A stretch of DNA of 64,000 bases from Bacteroidales bacterium (GTDB taxonomy: Bacteria > Bacteroidota > Bacteroidia > Bacteroidales > WCHB1-69), in NCBI GenBank assembly GCA_017962845.1, contig JAGCUN010000026.1, positions 17,056 through 81,055 of the forward strand, read 5' to 3'. The notes under the pieces were generated by a model. It was not told where the DNA came from and did not search any database. It worked only from the letters and a program-made list of their open reading frames with translations. The translations under genes were made by a program, and so were the position numbers. This document shows positions 1 to 8,639 of the stretch, piece after piece. Numbering within the stretch: the stretch's first letter is position 1; each line of letters begins with the position of its first letter.

Positions 1-1860
1 CTTCCCCCACCGGTCATAAACGGAGAGCCGATTCGGCACATCCAAATTCAAATTCTTGACCGCGAATACGTCGTTCACGCCGTCACCATTAGGAGTAATG
101 ACGTTGGGGAACTCCAAATCAGGTTCCACATAGACCGTATGGCTGGCAGAGTTGCGGCAGTCGAACGAGGTCACCATCTCCAACGTGACCACAAATTCTC
201 CCCATGTACTATAAAAATGAGACGTGTTATAATTGTTGGTAATCTGTGTTTCGCCATCCCCGAAATCCCAATGCCACGTATAGGTATCATTCAGTCCGAT
301 AAATCCCGACGTATCTGTCTGATTCAAAAACTGAACCTCAATATTGTCGGACAGCATCAGATGGTCGGGCGAGGCGATGAAATCCACCTCCGGATGGGGA
401 TGAACGACCACCTGCGCCTCCGCCTCAGAGGTACAGCCCAACTCATCGCTAACGGTAACCGAATAGCTGGTGGTAACGGCAGGCTCAACCGTGATGGAGC
501 GGCCTGTTCCTCCTATAGCCCACGCATACGCATGATATTCCAATTCAGTGGAGATGGTCGAGTTTTGCCCTGAACAGATCTCCGCTGGCTCAACAATAAA
601 GGTTGGCGGCGGAATCTCTGCGGCAGCATAAACCGTCACACTGTCAACACTTTCGCAATGGTTGACACCCGTGACTGTACAGACAAAAGTTGTCACTTCA
701 TTTTCTGGAATAAGGGTGAAGGAAGAGGAGGTCTGTCCTGTATTCCATTCGTAGGTAACAGTATTTCCGGTGGTAGCCGTGATGGTCACCTCCTGCTCGG
801 GGCAGATGGTGTCTTGCGAGGCTGTCACCTCCAATCCGGGAGGAATGGTGTCCACCGTGACATGAACATGGTCAATGAGGTCGAAATGGTCACCATTGCA
901 TGCAACATATTGCAAGCGAGCGGTATAGTAGGTTGTCTCGCTCGGAAATACTGTGATGGTATCTCCCACACCCACCACAATGCCGGTGGCCGCCGAGGTG
1001 TCGGTGCCCAAATACCAAGTCACCGTGTACTCAGGATCACCAATGGGAATGAACCGCCAAGCCTCCTCGTGAGCCGTCCACGGACCCGTATTGCGCCCCG
1101 GAGGCGTAATGCCCATTGTGCCCGTGCTGTTCTGCAATCCAATCACGCCGTTACCACTATTCCATGAGGTACATGTCGGCGCATCTCGCAAATAAATATC
1201 AATGATATTGGTACCTTCATATAACACAATCATTGAGGTAAAAGTTCGGATAGAAGTGCAAGAATAGAGTTTTATATTATTGAAACTCAATACATAACTT
1301 CTGCATGGATATTCACCCAATACCCCTTGGAAAATACCACCATCGCCCGTCACAGAATTATAATCGCTCGTGGAGGGATAAATGTCGCGATAACAGGCAA
1401 AAATGGTGTTGGGGAAAAGGTTGGTGCTTGGAATCGAAGCGGAATACGACCATGCACAGCTGCCACCAGCCACACTGGTATTGAAAGTAGCCACCGAATT
1501 GGCACCTGGAACCACCTGATCGTAAGTGTTTCCATAATAGCAAAATGTGAATGGCAAATTCAAAACATCTCCCCATGTATCATCGGTGGCATTGGCAAAA
1601 ATACGGGTGCCGGCCGTATAGCCGAACGGCGGGTCATAGGGAATGGACATCACCGAATAATCGCTGCTCCCCAGCGCCGTAGCCACCGCATTCGCCACGA
1701 AAGTAACCGGACCAATATTCGAACAGTCCAAATACACCTCCGTATTGTTCGTCCCCAACTCGGTGGGGGATACACTCGGACAACCCATAAGGTTTTGCGC
1801 CCGCACAGAGGCGACACCTATTGACATAATGATAACAGAAAGTAAAATTTTACGAATCAT
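1..1860 (-). CDS. T9SS cargo protein with PKD and gliding-motility C-terminal domain, partial
   Basis: The reading frame is open from an ATG at 1860 to the window edge (620 codons), so the 3' end is missing. The product starts with a signal peptide (MIRKILLSVIIMSIGVASVRAQ), then a cysteine-containing beta-rich domain of about 250 residues, Ig/PKD-like repeats (around 290-480) and a PKD domain with the signature WHWDFGDG near residue 540. It ends in the opening of the type B T9SS sorting domain: FPNVITPNGDGVNDVF, then LSVYDRWGK at the edge. Proteins of this kind are exported through the outer membrane by T9SS and anchored or released. The ligand is unknown. The PKD-CTD module closely resembles that of the gene at 34117-36600. 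It is separated from the acyl-CoA ligase upstream by a strong terminator, so it is probably transcribed on its own. I am sure of the class, not of the function. Confidence 0.85.
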   Translation of the reverse strand, partial: MIRKILLSVIIMSIGVASVRAQNLMGCPSVSPTELGTNNTEVYLDCSNIGPVTFVANAVATALGSSDYSVMSIPYDPPFGYTAGTRIFANATDDTWGDVLNLPFTFCYYGNTYDQVVPGANSVATFNTSVAGGSCAWSYSASIPSTNLFPNTIFACYRDIYPSTSDYNSVTGDGGIFQGVLGEYPCRSYVLSFNNIKLYSCTSIRTFTSMIVLYEGTNIIDIYLRDAPTCTSWNSGNGVIGLQNSTGTMGITPPGRNTGPWTAHEEAWRFIPIGDPEYTVTWYLGTDTSAATGIVVGVGDTITVFPSETTYYTARLQYVACNGDHFDLIDHVHVTVDTIPPGLEVTASQDTICPEQEVTITATTGNTVTYEWNTGQTSSSFTLIPENEVTTFVCTVTGVNHCESVDSVTVYAAAEIPPPTFIVEPAEICSGQNSTISTELEYHAYAWAIGGTGRSITVEPAVTTSYSVTVSDELGCTSEAEAQVVVHPHPEVDFIASPDHLMLSDNIEVQFLNQTDTSGFIGLNDTYTWHWDFGDGETQITNNYNTSHFYSTWGEFVVTLEMVTSFDCRNSASHTVYVEPDLEFPNVITPNGDGVNDVFAVKNLNLDVPNRLSVYDRWGK

Positions 1861-1942
1861 GACATTGAATTTTTTATAGCGTTTTTATGTCAAGTCAGAC
1901 GTATGAAAAATGAAAAACGCTGCAATGTCATTTCGATAATCA

Positions 1943-1974
1943 TAAAAAAAAGACCGACAATAAAGCCGGTCTTT
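1943..1974 (-). terminator. Intrinsic terminator of the acetate-CoA ligase gene
   Basis: Perfect 8-bp inverted repeat (AAAGACCG / CGGTCTTT) with a 10-nt loop. On the minus strand it is followed by a run of eight T, just after the stop codon at 1998. Confidence 0.85.
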
Positions 1975-1997
1975 CACTATAAATATTTGATTATCTG

Positions 1998-4070
1998 CTA
2001 TTTCTGCAAACGAATACGGGCATCCACAGCGGTAACGTAGCGCGGATTGCCGAGCAGCGGGTTGAGGTCCATCTCCGCGATTTCGGGAGCGGCCTGCACC
2101 AACGCGCTCACGCGGGCAATCTGGTCGGCGTACAGGTCGATGTTGACGGGTTCTTGTCCACGCACGCCCTGCAAAATCTTGTAGCCGCGCAGCTTCGTCA
2201 GCATCTCCTTGGCCTCGGCAGCCGTGATGGGCGCCAGCGCGCTCTGCACATCCTTCAGCACCTCGATGAAGATGCCTCCCAAGCCGAAGAACACCTGATG
2301 CCCGAACTTGTCATCTCGGATAGCGCCGATATACACGTCAGTACCGTCCAACATCGGGTACATCTCCACCGCGTAGGTGTCTTGGATAGCCATTAGGCGG
2401 TCGAACTCCTTGCTGACGGTGTCCAAATCCTTGACATTCAGCGTCACACCGCCGACATCGGATTTGTGCAGCGGTCCCACCACCTTCATCACGAGCGGCA
2501 CATCCTTGCTGCAACCGACCTCTTGGGCGAAGGCGAGAGCATCCTCCTTCTTGGAGACCTCCACGGATTTCTTACGGCTGATGCCGGCAGCATCGAGAAG
2601 CTCGTTATAATCAGCGATTTCCATATAACCATCCTGACATCTGTCGATGGTGCGGCGGATGCGGGCCACGTCGATTTCGGGCTGCTCCACCACCTCGGGC
2701 TGTGGCTTCGGGGTGTTATACACCTTGCACAACGCCTGGCCGAACACGCACTCTTCGGGGAAGTTGATACGGTGCTTGTTGGTGATGAAGTCGGCGATTT
2801 CGTCCTTTACGTTGATGATGGAGGGAAGAATCGGGAAGATAGGTTTCTTGCAGGTCTTCATCTTCTGGTCGAGTACTTCATACACCTCCCAGTTGGCGAA
2901 CAGGCCGGGCGAGCCGAAGATGACGCACATGCAGTCGATGTTGTCGAAGTCGTTCTCGCAGGCATCAATGATATAGCCGAGTTGTTCGGCGGTGCCGGTG
3001 GCGAGGAAGTCGATGGGGTTGCCCACAGAGGAGCCACCGAAGAGCTTGGTAAGCAGCTCGTCGGCCTTCGGACCTTCGATGTGGGGAACGTCCATACCGT
3101 TGTCTGACAGCACGTCGGTGAGCATCACGGCGGGACCGCCGGCGTGGGTGATGACGGCCATGTTCTTGCCCTTCACCTCGGGGTGCATGAAGATGGCGCA
3201 CACGGTGGTGAGCTCCTGACGGTTATGGCACCGCACGATACCGGCCTTGCGGAAGAGGGCATCGACGGCGGCATCGTTGGTGGCGAGGGCGCCAGTATGC
3301 GATGAGGCGGCACGGCTGCCGGCGGCGGAACCGCCCGACTTGATGGCCGCAATCTTACAACCCTTGTTGATGAGCGAACGGGAGTGCTTCAGCATCTTCT
3401 GCGGGTCATTGATTTTTTCCATGTAAAGCATGATGACGCGGGAAGATTTCTCCGGGTCGAAGGTGGTGTCGAGATGTTCGAGAACGTCCTCAATACCCAT
3501 CTGGGCGGAGTTGCCGACTGCCCATACACTGTTGAAGGTGAGGCCGTTGGAAATGCCGTATTCCTTGATAAAGACGGCGGTGGCACCCGATCCGGTCACG
3601 AAATCCACGCCGTGCGGGTCGAGGGTCGGGATGGGGGTGTCGAAAGCACCGCAGTAGTTGGTGTTGAGGAAGCCGGTGCAGTTAGGACCGATGAGGCTGC
3701 CACCCACACTGTTGATGGTGTCGGTGATATGCTTCTCGTACTCGGCACCCTGCTTGCTCTCTTCTCCGAAACCTGCGGAGACGATGATGAAACCTCGGGT
3801 GTTTTTCTCCTTTGCCAGCGTATCCACGGTGGCGGGGCAGTACTTGGCAGCGATGGCCAGAATGGCGCAATCCACCTCAGGCAGATCTTCCACTTTGGCA
3901 TAGCAGTGGATGCCCTGCACCTCCGATTCTTTCGGATTTACAGCATAAATTTTTCCTTTAAAAGGACTTGATAATAAATTCTTTACGAGTTTCCCACCGG
4001 GTTTGTGCACATCATTTGATGCTCCGACGATGACAATGCTTTGAGGATTTAATAATTTAGGATTGATCAT
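1998..4070 (-). CDS. Acetate-CoA ligase (ADP-forming), fused alpha-beta chain
   Basis: This enzyme turns acyl-CoA, ADP and phosphate into the acid, CoA and ATP, a substrate-level phosphorylation step of fermentation. At 690 residues it is the single-chain form. It has an N-terminal CoA-binding Rossmann domain (VGASNDVHKPGGK from residue 15, GPNCTGF at 129-134), a succinyl-CoA-ligase-like middle domain and a C-terminal ATP-grasp domain (about 470-690; KSDVGGV, GLGGIFIEV, EMDLNPLL). The phosphorylated histidine is His258 in SSHTGALA. It has its own -7 promoter (4130-4138) and terminator. The true substrate could be acetyl-, propionyl- or a branched acyl-CoA; sequence reading alone cannot separate these. 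Confidence 0.9.
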   Translation of the reverse strand: MINPKLLNPQSIVIVGASNDVHKPGGKLVKNLLSSPFKGKIYAVNPKESEVQGIHCYAKVEDLPEVDCAILAIAAKYCPATVDTLAKEKNTRGFIIVSAGFGEESKQGAEYEKHITDTINSVGGSLIGPNCTGFLNTNYCGAFDTPIPTLDPHGVDFVTGSGATAVFIKEYGISNGLTFNSVWAVGNSAQMGIEDVLEHLDTTFDPEKSSRVIMLYMEKINDPQKMLKHSRSLINKGCKIAAIKSGGSAAGSRAASSHTGALATNDAAVDALFRKAGIVRCHNRQELTTVCAIFMHPEVKGKNMAVITHAGGPAVMLTDVLSDNGMDVPHIEGPKADELLTKLFGGSSVGNPIDFLATGTAEQLGYIIDACENDFDNIDCMCVIFGSPGLFANWEVYEVLDQKMKTCKKPIFPILPSIINVKDEIADFITNKHRINFPEECVFGQALCKVYNTPKPQPEVVEQPEIDVARIRRTIDRCQDGYMEIADYNELLDAAGISRKKSVEVSKKEDALAFAQEVGCSKDVPLVMKVVGPLHKSDVGGVTLNVKDLDTVSKEFDRLMAIQDTYAVEMYPMLDGTDVYIGAIRDDKFGHQVFFGLGGIFIEVLKDVQSALAPITAAEAKEMLTKLRGYKILQGVRGQEPVNIDLYADQIARVSALVQAAPEIAEMDLNPLLGNPRYVTAVDARIRLQK

Positions 4071-4129
4071 TATATAAAAAATTAAAATTTCACTCTAAAT
4101 GGGGAGTTTGCAACTTGGAATTTGCAGCG

Positions 4130-4138
4130 GCAAAAATA
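4130..4138 (-). promoter_or_regulatory. -7 promoter element for the acetate-CoA ligase gene
   Basis: TATTTTTGC on the minus strand matches the Bacteroidota -7 consensus TAnnTTTGC, 60 bp before the start codon at 4070. Confidence 0.7.
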
Positions 4139-4220
4139 GCAAAAAAAATTGAGAAAAAATTTGTGAAAATAGGCAACATTTTACAACATTTTATGTAAAA
4201 GAAATAAATTATATAATTAT

Positions 4221-7200
4221 ATGAACATGTTTCAGAAATTCTTTTGCATCATAGTTTGCATTTTTGCTGTGGCTTGTGCTTCAGCACAAACGTATACCAT
4301 GCCTTCCTCAGGTACCAATACCATCACCGCTTGTGGTGGCACTGTACTCGACCCCGGCGGCACCAGCACTTACGCCAATAGCTTGAACAGCTATCTGGTC
4401 ATCAACCCTGAGACCCCTGGTTGTAAGGTCCACCTTTCTGGCTCCTATAATACGGAAAGCAGTTTCGACTACTTCTACGTGTATGACGGCACCACCACCT
4501 CCGGCACGCAATTGGGGTATTTCACCGGCACAGGTACTTGTGATGTCACATCCCAGTCGGGTTCACTCATCATCTACTTCCATTCTGATGGATCAGTGAC
4601 ACGCGATGGCTTCGAGCTCTCTATTACCTGCGTGGGTAGTTGCACCTGCGGAGGTCCTTATGGTGTGACAGCTACTACTGGCAATGGTGTGGCTACAGTA
4701 TCATGGACTAACCCCAACTCTGCCGACATTTCTGGCTTTATCATCGAGTGGGGCCCTCACGGTTTCACCCCCGGCACCGGCACTACTGATTACACCACGG
4801 GTACCACCTACTCGCTCACTGGTCTCACCAACGGTACTCAGTACGATTTCTACGTTTATTACGACTGCGGTGGCGACCATGTGGTGACCAACGAGACTCC
4901 CACCATGGTTTCATTCGTTCCCTCCACCAACATCAATATTCCCGCCAACTCCACCACAAGTATCACCATGTGCGGTGGCCATATTTTCGACAGTGGCGGT
5001 CCCAGCGGCCAATACACCAACTCGGAAAGTGGCGGTATCACCATTTATGCTGAAAACCCGTGGTGTCTGCTCAGAGTTACAGGCTCCTACAACACCGAAA
5101 GCTGTTGTGACCATATTTATATTTATGATGGTGATGGAAATGGAACTTTGTTAGGACAATACCAAGGATCAGGTACTGTTGATGTTACCAGCTCGTCGGG
5201 CAGTATTACCATCTCCTTCACCTCTGACGGTTCGGTTTTATACGATGGTTTTGATTTCACCGTGGTTTGTACCGGCACCTGCGAGTGCGGTTCACAACCC
5301 CTTAGCGGCGTGCATGTTGTGCCCGACGGCAACAACGGTTACCAGCTGGTATGGAATGAAGCCACCGGTGACTCCACCATCCATCAGTATATCATTGAAT
5401 ACGGCCCTGAGGGATTCACCCCCGGCACTGGCACCACCGTCACCACTAACGGCAGCCCCTACCCCATTTTCGGTCTCACCCCAGGAGCCACATACACCTA
5501 CTACGTATGGGCTGACTGCAACAACGATGGTTTGATTACTACTGAAGTGCCCGCCCAGTTCGACTTCTGCGTCCCCTTCGCCACGCCTTGCATCGACTTC
5601 ACCGACCTCCATGCCCCGCAAATCACCTGCACCACAGGTCTCACCAACAACGGCGGTCCTTATACCAATATAGGAGTTGTGGATAACGGTCCCTCCTCTT
5701 CCTCCAGCCAGCACACCATCCACTACGTGGCGGAACAAGACCCCCGCACGGGCAACGGTCTTACCACCATCCCGCCCTGCGAGCTCTACTCGGTGCGACT
5801 GGGCAACTGGGAGGTCAACTACGGCTGTGAAAGTATTTCTTATGACTTTTTGGTGGACACCACCGATGCCGATATTCTCTTGTTGAAGTATGCCGCCGTA
5901 CTCCAGAATCCGAGCGGCCACACCGACGATGAGCAGCCCCGATTCACTTTCGAGCTTCTCGACCAGAACAACAACCAGATCGACCCCACCTGCGGCTACG
6001 CCAACTTCATCTCCGGCTCCACCACCAGCGGATGGAACCAGACCACTTATGAGAGCGAGACCCTCTACTGGAAAGACTGGACCTTCGTGGGTTTCGACGT
6101 GTCGGCCTACCACGGACAGACGGTCAAAGTGCGTCTCACCACCTACGACTGCAACCAGGCTGGACACTTCGGCTATGCCTATTTCACCCTGAACTGCAAA
6201 CGCCGTGTCATCACGGCCGAGTCGTGCGGCGAGATGCTCACCAACACCTACACCGCCCCCGCCGGTTTCAACTACGCATGGTACTACGAGAACACCCCCA
6301 ACAACATCCTTTCGCACGACCAGTCCATCACCATCGCCCCCAACGGTCAGAATGAGATCCTCTGCTGCCACGTGTCTTTCACTGAAAATGCGGCCTGCGG
6401 TTTCGATCTCCGTACCGCCATCACCTCCCGCTATCCGATCGCCCGATTCGAACCCGAGCGTGAAGGCTGCACATGGAACTTCGCCATGAACAACAGCAGC
6501 TGCATCTCCGCCGACGGCGTGACCCCCATTGAGCCCTACGAGCCCTGCGAAACCGCCTTCTGGGACTTCGGCGACGGCTCCACCTCCAACGAATACAGCC
6601 CCACACACGAATTCCCGGGACCGGGCAACTATACCATCACCCTCGTCATCGGTATCGCTAACGATGAATGCCAAGACACCATCCGCTATACCGTTGACCT
6701 GCTAGGCAACTATCCGTCCATCACCAGCAGCATCGCCGACTTCACCATCTGTGAAGGAGAAGGCATCACCCTGCATGCCAACGGCGGCAGCTCCTACGTA
6801 TGGCATGAAAATGGCGCTGAAATCGGGACTAACACATCCATTTACCTAACTCCGGCCACCACTACCACCTACTCCCTTACTTCCATCGCTGCCGACGGCT
6901 GCGAAGTGGAAATCGAACAAGAGGTGACCGTCAAGCCCACCTCCTCCAGCACCCTCACCGACTCGGTGTGCCAAGGCGACCGTTACAACCTGCACGGCTT
7001 CAACCTGCCCCCGCAAATGGCCGACGGCACATTCAACTACACGCTGGTAGTCCCCAACCAATACGGATGCGACAGCACCGTCACCCTCACCCTCATCGTG
7101 AAACCGCTGCCTAACACCAGCTTAGGCCGCACCTTCAACCACTGTTTCGAGGATTATGGAGACGCCATCCTACAAGTGCCCACCTCCAACTGCAACTACC

Positions 7201-7598
7201 AGTGGAGCACCGGCGCCACCACACAGGGCATCTCCGTCTCCGAAGGCGGCACCTATACTGTTACCGCCACCATCAATGGCTGTACCAATACAGGAGAAAT
7301 CACCATCAACGATGTGTGCCCCTTCAACATCTACCTGCCCAACTGTATCACGCCTACCGACAATGACGGCATCAACGATGTGTTCAAGTTGCCTTCCATC
7401 AAAGACATTGCCATCTTCGACATCACCATCTTTGACCGTTGGGGGCGCGTGGTCTTCCATTCCGAAGATCCTCATTTCGAGTGGGATGGCGGCGTAAACG
7501 GCAAGATTTTGAGCGGAAGGGTATATAACTACCGCATCGAGCTCAAGACCACTGGAGCAGAGAAACGCATCATCAGCGGAAGCTTGACGGTTTTATAA
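4221..7598 (+). CDS. T9SS cargo protein with two CUB-like and two FnIII domains
   Basis: Large secreted surface protein of 1125 residues. Signal peptide MNMFQKFFCIIVCIFAVACASA; then a first CUB-like domain (about 25-135, CGGTVLDPGG, DYFYVYDG), a fibronectin type III domain (about 140-225), a second CUB-like domain (about 240-350, CGGHIFDSGG, DHIYIYDG) and a second FnIII domain (about 355-440). A beta-sandwich region follows (450-660), then a PKD domain (FWDFGDGS near 778), Ig-like repeats and a type B T9SS sorting domain (PNCITPTDNDGINDVF near 1039, IFDRWGRVVF). The CUB-FnIII pair is clearly an internal duplication: GFTPGTGTT recurs in both FnIII copies. CUB-like domains suggest binding of protein or glycan ligands; no catalytic motif is seen. 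It is convergent with prmC, with only 3 bp between the two stop codons. Confidence 0.88.
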   Translation: MNMFQKFFCIIVCIFAVACASAQTYTMPSSGTNTITACGGTVLDPGGTSTYANSLNSYLVINPETPGCKVHLSGSYNTESSFDYFYVYDGTTTSGTQLGYFTGTGTCDVTSQSGSLIIYFHSDGSVTRDGFELSITCVGSCTCGGPYGVTATTGNGVATVSWTNPNSADISGFIIEWGPHGFTPGTGTTDYTTGTTYSLTGLTNGTQYDFYVYYDCGGDHVVTNETPTMVSFVPSTNINIPANSTTSITMCGGHIFDSGGPSGQYTNSESGGITIYAENPWCLLRVTGSYNTESCCDHIYIYDGDGNGTLLGQYQGSGTVDVTSSSGSITISFTSDGSVLYDGFDFTVVCTGTCECGSQPLSGVHVVPDGNNGYQLVWNEATGDSTIHQYIIEYGPEGFTPGTGTTVTTNGSPYPIFGLTPGATYTYYVWADCNNDGLITTEVPAQFDFCVPFATPCIDFTDLHAPQITCTTGLTNNGGPYTNIGVVDNGPSSSSSQHTIHYVAEQDPRTGNGLTTIPPCELYSVRLGNWEVNYGCESISYDFLVDTTDADILLLKYAAVLQNPSGHTDDEQPRFTFELLDQNNNQIDPTCGYANFISGSTTSGWNQTTYESETLYWKDWTFVGFDVSAYHGQTVKVRLTTYDCNQAGHFGYAYFTLNCKRRVITAESCGEMLTNTYTAPAGFNYAWYYENTPNNILSHDQSITIAPNGQNEILCCHVSFTENAACGFDLRTAITSRYPIARFEPEREGCTWNFAMNNSSCISADGVTPIEPYEPCETAFWDFGDGSTSNEYSPTHEFPGPGNYTITLVIGIANDECQDTIRYTVDLLGNYPSITSSIADFTICEGEGITLHANGGSSYVWHENGAEIGTNTSIYLTPATTTTYSLTSIAADGCEVEIEQEVTVKPTSSSTLTDSVCQGDRYNLHGFNLPPQMADGTFNYTLVVPNQYGCDSTVTLTLIVKPLPNTSLGRTFNHCFEDYGDAILQVPTSNCNYQWSTGATTQGISVSEGGTYTVTATINGCTNTGEITINDVCPFNIYLPNCITPTDNDGINDVFKLPSIKDIAIFDITIFDRWGRVVFHSEDPHFEWDGGVNGKILSGRVYNYRIELKTTGAEKRIISGSLTVL

Positions 7599-7601
7599 AA
7601 G

Positions 7602-8441
7602 CTAACGGGTCGCCCTCACAAAACGGGGGCGACCATAAAAATCTTTACGACTTTCCACGTCGGAAAACCCCTTTCCCTCCAGCATCGCAACCAGTTGGGG
7701 ATGATATTCCTCATAAGTTTCAAAATAGAGTTTCCCGTTGGGCGACAACGATTGCATAGCCAGCGAAGCGATTTTCTCATAGAAAAGGAGCGGCTGATCA
7801 TCCGGTACAAAAAGTGCTATTCCCGGCTCAAAATTCACCACATTCTGGTGTAATGTATCCCTCACTTTTTCAGGAATATAGGGCGGATTACTAATAATAA
7901 TGTCGTAAGTTTCTGACAGACAATCACATTGTAGGATGTCACACTGCTCAAAATGCACCTGAACATCATTCAGGCGGGCGTTTTCAGCGGCGAGGGCGAG
8001 CGCGTCGGCACTGATGTCGCATGCGGCCACAGCGGCATGATCGAGCCGGGCGGCCAACGACACGGCAATCGCGCCGGTGCCGGTACCGACATCCAACACC
8101 TTCAGCCCCGACAGGCCTGCATTCTCGTCAACGACCGCCGCCACTAGCTCTTCGGTTTCGGGACGCGGGATGAGAGCACGGGCATCAGTACGGAAACGCA
8201 GGCCACAAAACTCCGTGAAGCCCACCACGTACTGCAAAGGCTCGCCCGCTGAAAGACGTTCCAGTTCTGAAAGATAATCAACATTACCTGGCATCTCGTC
8301 ATCCCCATCCAACAAAAACTGATGATACGGAATGCCTAATCGGTCCTGCACATACCACCGCAGCAGCGCAGCACTTTCACGAGAATCGTATAGCGTCTGC
8401 AACCGTTTCAGAAATAAACCACGAAATGAATTTCTGGTCAT
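7602..8441 (-). CDS. prmC: Peptide chain release factor N5-glutamine methyltransferase
   Basis: Transfers a methyl group from SAM to the glutamine of the GGQ motif in release factors, which speeds peptide release. The 279-residue length is normal. An N-terminal helical domain is followed by IPRPETEELV (91-100), the SAM-binding loop DVGTGTGAIAVSLA (117-130) and the catalytic NPPY motif (185-188). The release factor genes are not in the window. It is transcribed alone from the -7 element at 8464-8472. Confidence 0.95.
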   Translation of the reverse strand: MTRNSFRGLFLKRLQTLYDSRESAALLRWYVQDRLGIPYHQFLLDGDDEMPGNVDYLSELERLSAGEPLQYVVGFTEFCGLRFRTDARALIPRPETEELVAAVVDENAGLSGLKVLDVGTGTGAIAVSLAARLDHAAVAACDISADALALAAENARLNDVQVHFEQCDILQCDCLSETYDIIISNPPYIPEKVRDTLHQNVVNFEPGIALFVPDDQPLLFYEKIASLAMQSLSPNGKLYFETYEEYHPQLVAMLEGKGFSDVESRKDFYGRPRFVRATR

Positions 8442-8463
8442 TGGATGTCTCTCGATTACAAAT

Positions 8464-8472
8464 GCAAAAATA
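8464..8472 (-). promoter_or_regulatory. -7 promoter element for prmC
   Basis: TATTTTTGC on the minus strand, 23 bp before the prmC start codon. Confidence 0.7.
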
Positions 8473-8610
8473 CAACAAATTTTCTACAATCCACTCATTT
8501 CATTCACCATAACTCCCTCACCTCATTATCAAACCATTTCAAAAAATACATGTCAAAACAGAATGAAACAATTTAATTCGGCTTTTGTCGTTTAATTTTC
8601 AGAAAAATAG

Positions 8611-8619
8611 TACCTTTGC
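8611..8619 (+). promoter_or_regulatory. -7 promoter element for the lipoprotein esterase
   Basis: TACCTTTGC. Transcription should begin about 5 nt after it, which rules out the upstream in-frame TTG at 8616 and supports ATG 8640 as the start. Confidence 0.75.
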
Positions 8620-8639
8620 ACGCAAATTCTGCACCCAAA

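Noticed and set aside
5292..6674. Long minus-strand open frame (460 codons) opposite the CUB/FnIII T9SS gene
   Set aside because: Low-complexity Gly/Val-rich product with no domain, lying fully within a well-supported gene; an effect of GC-rich codon use.
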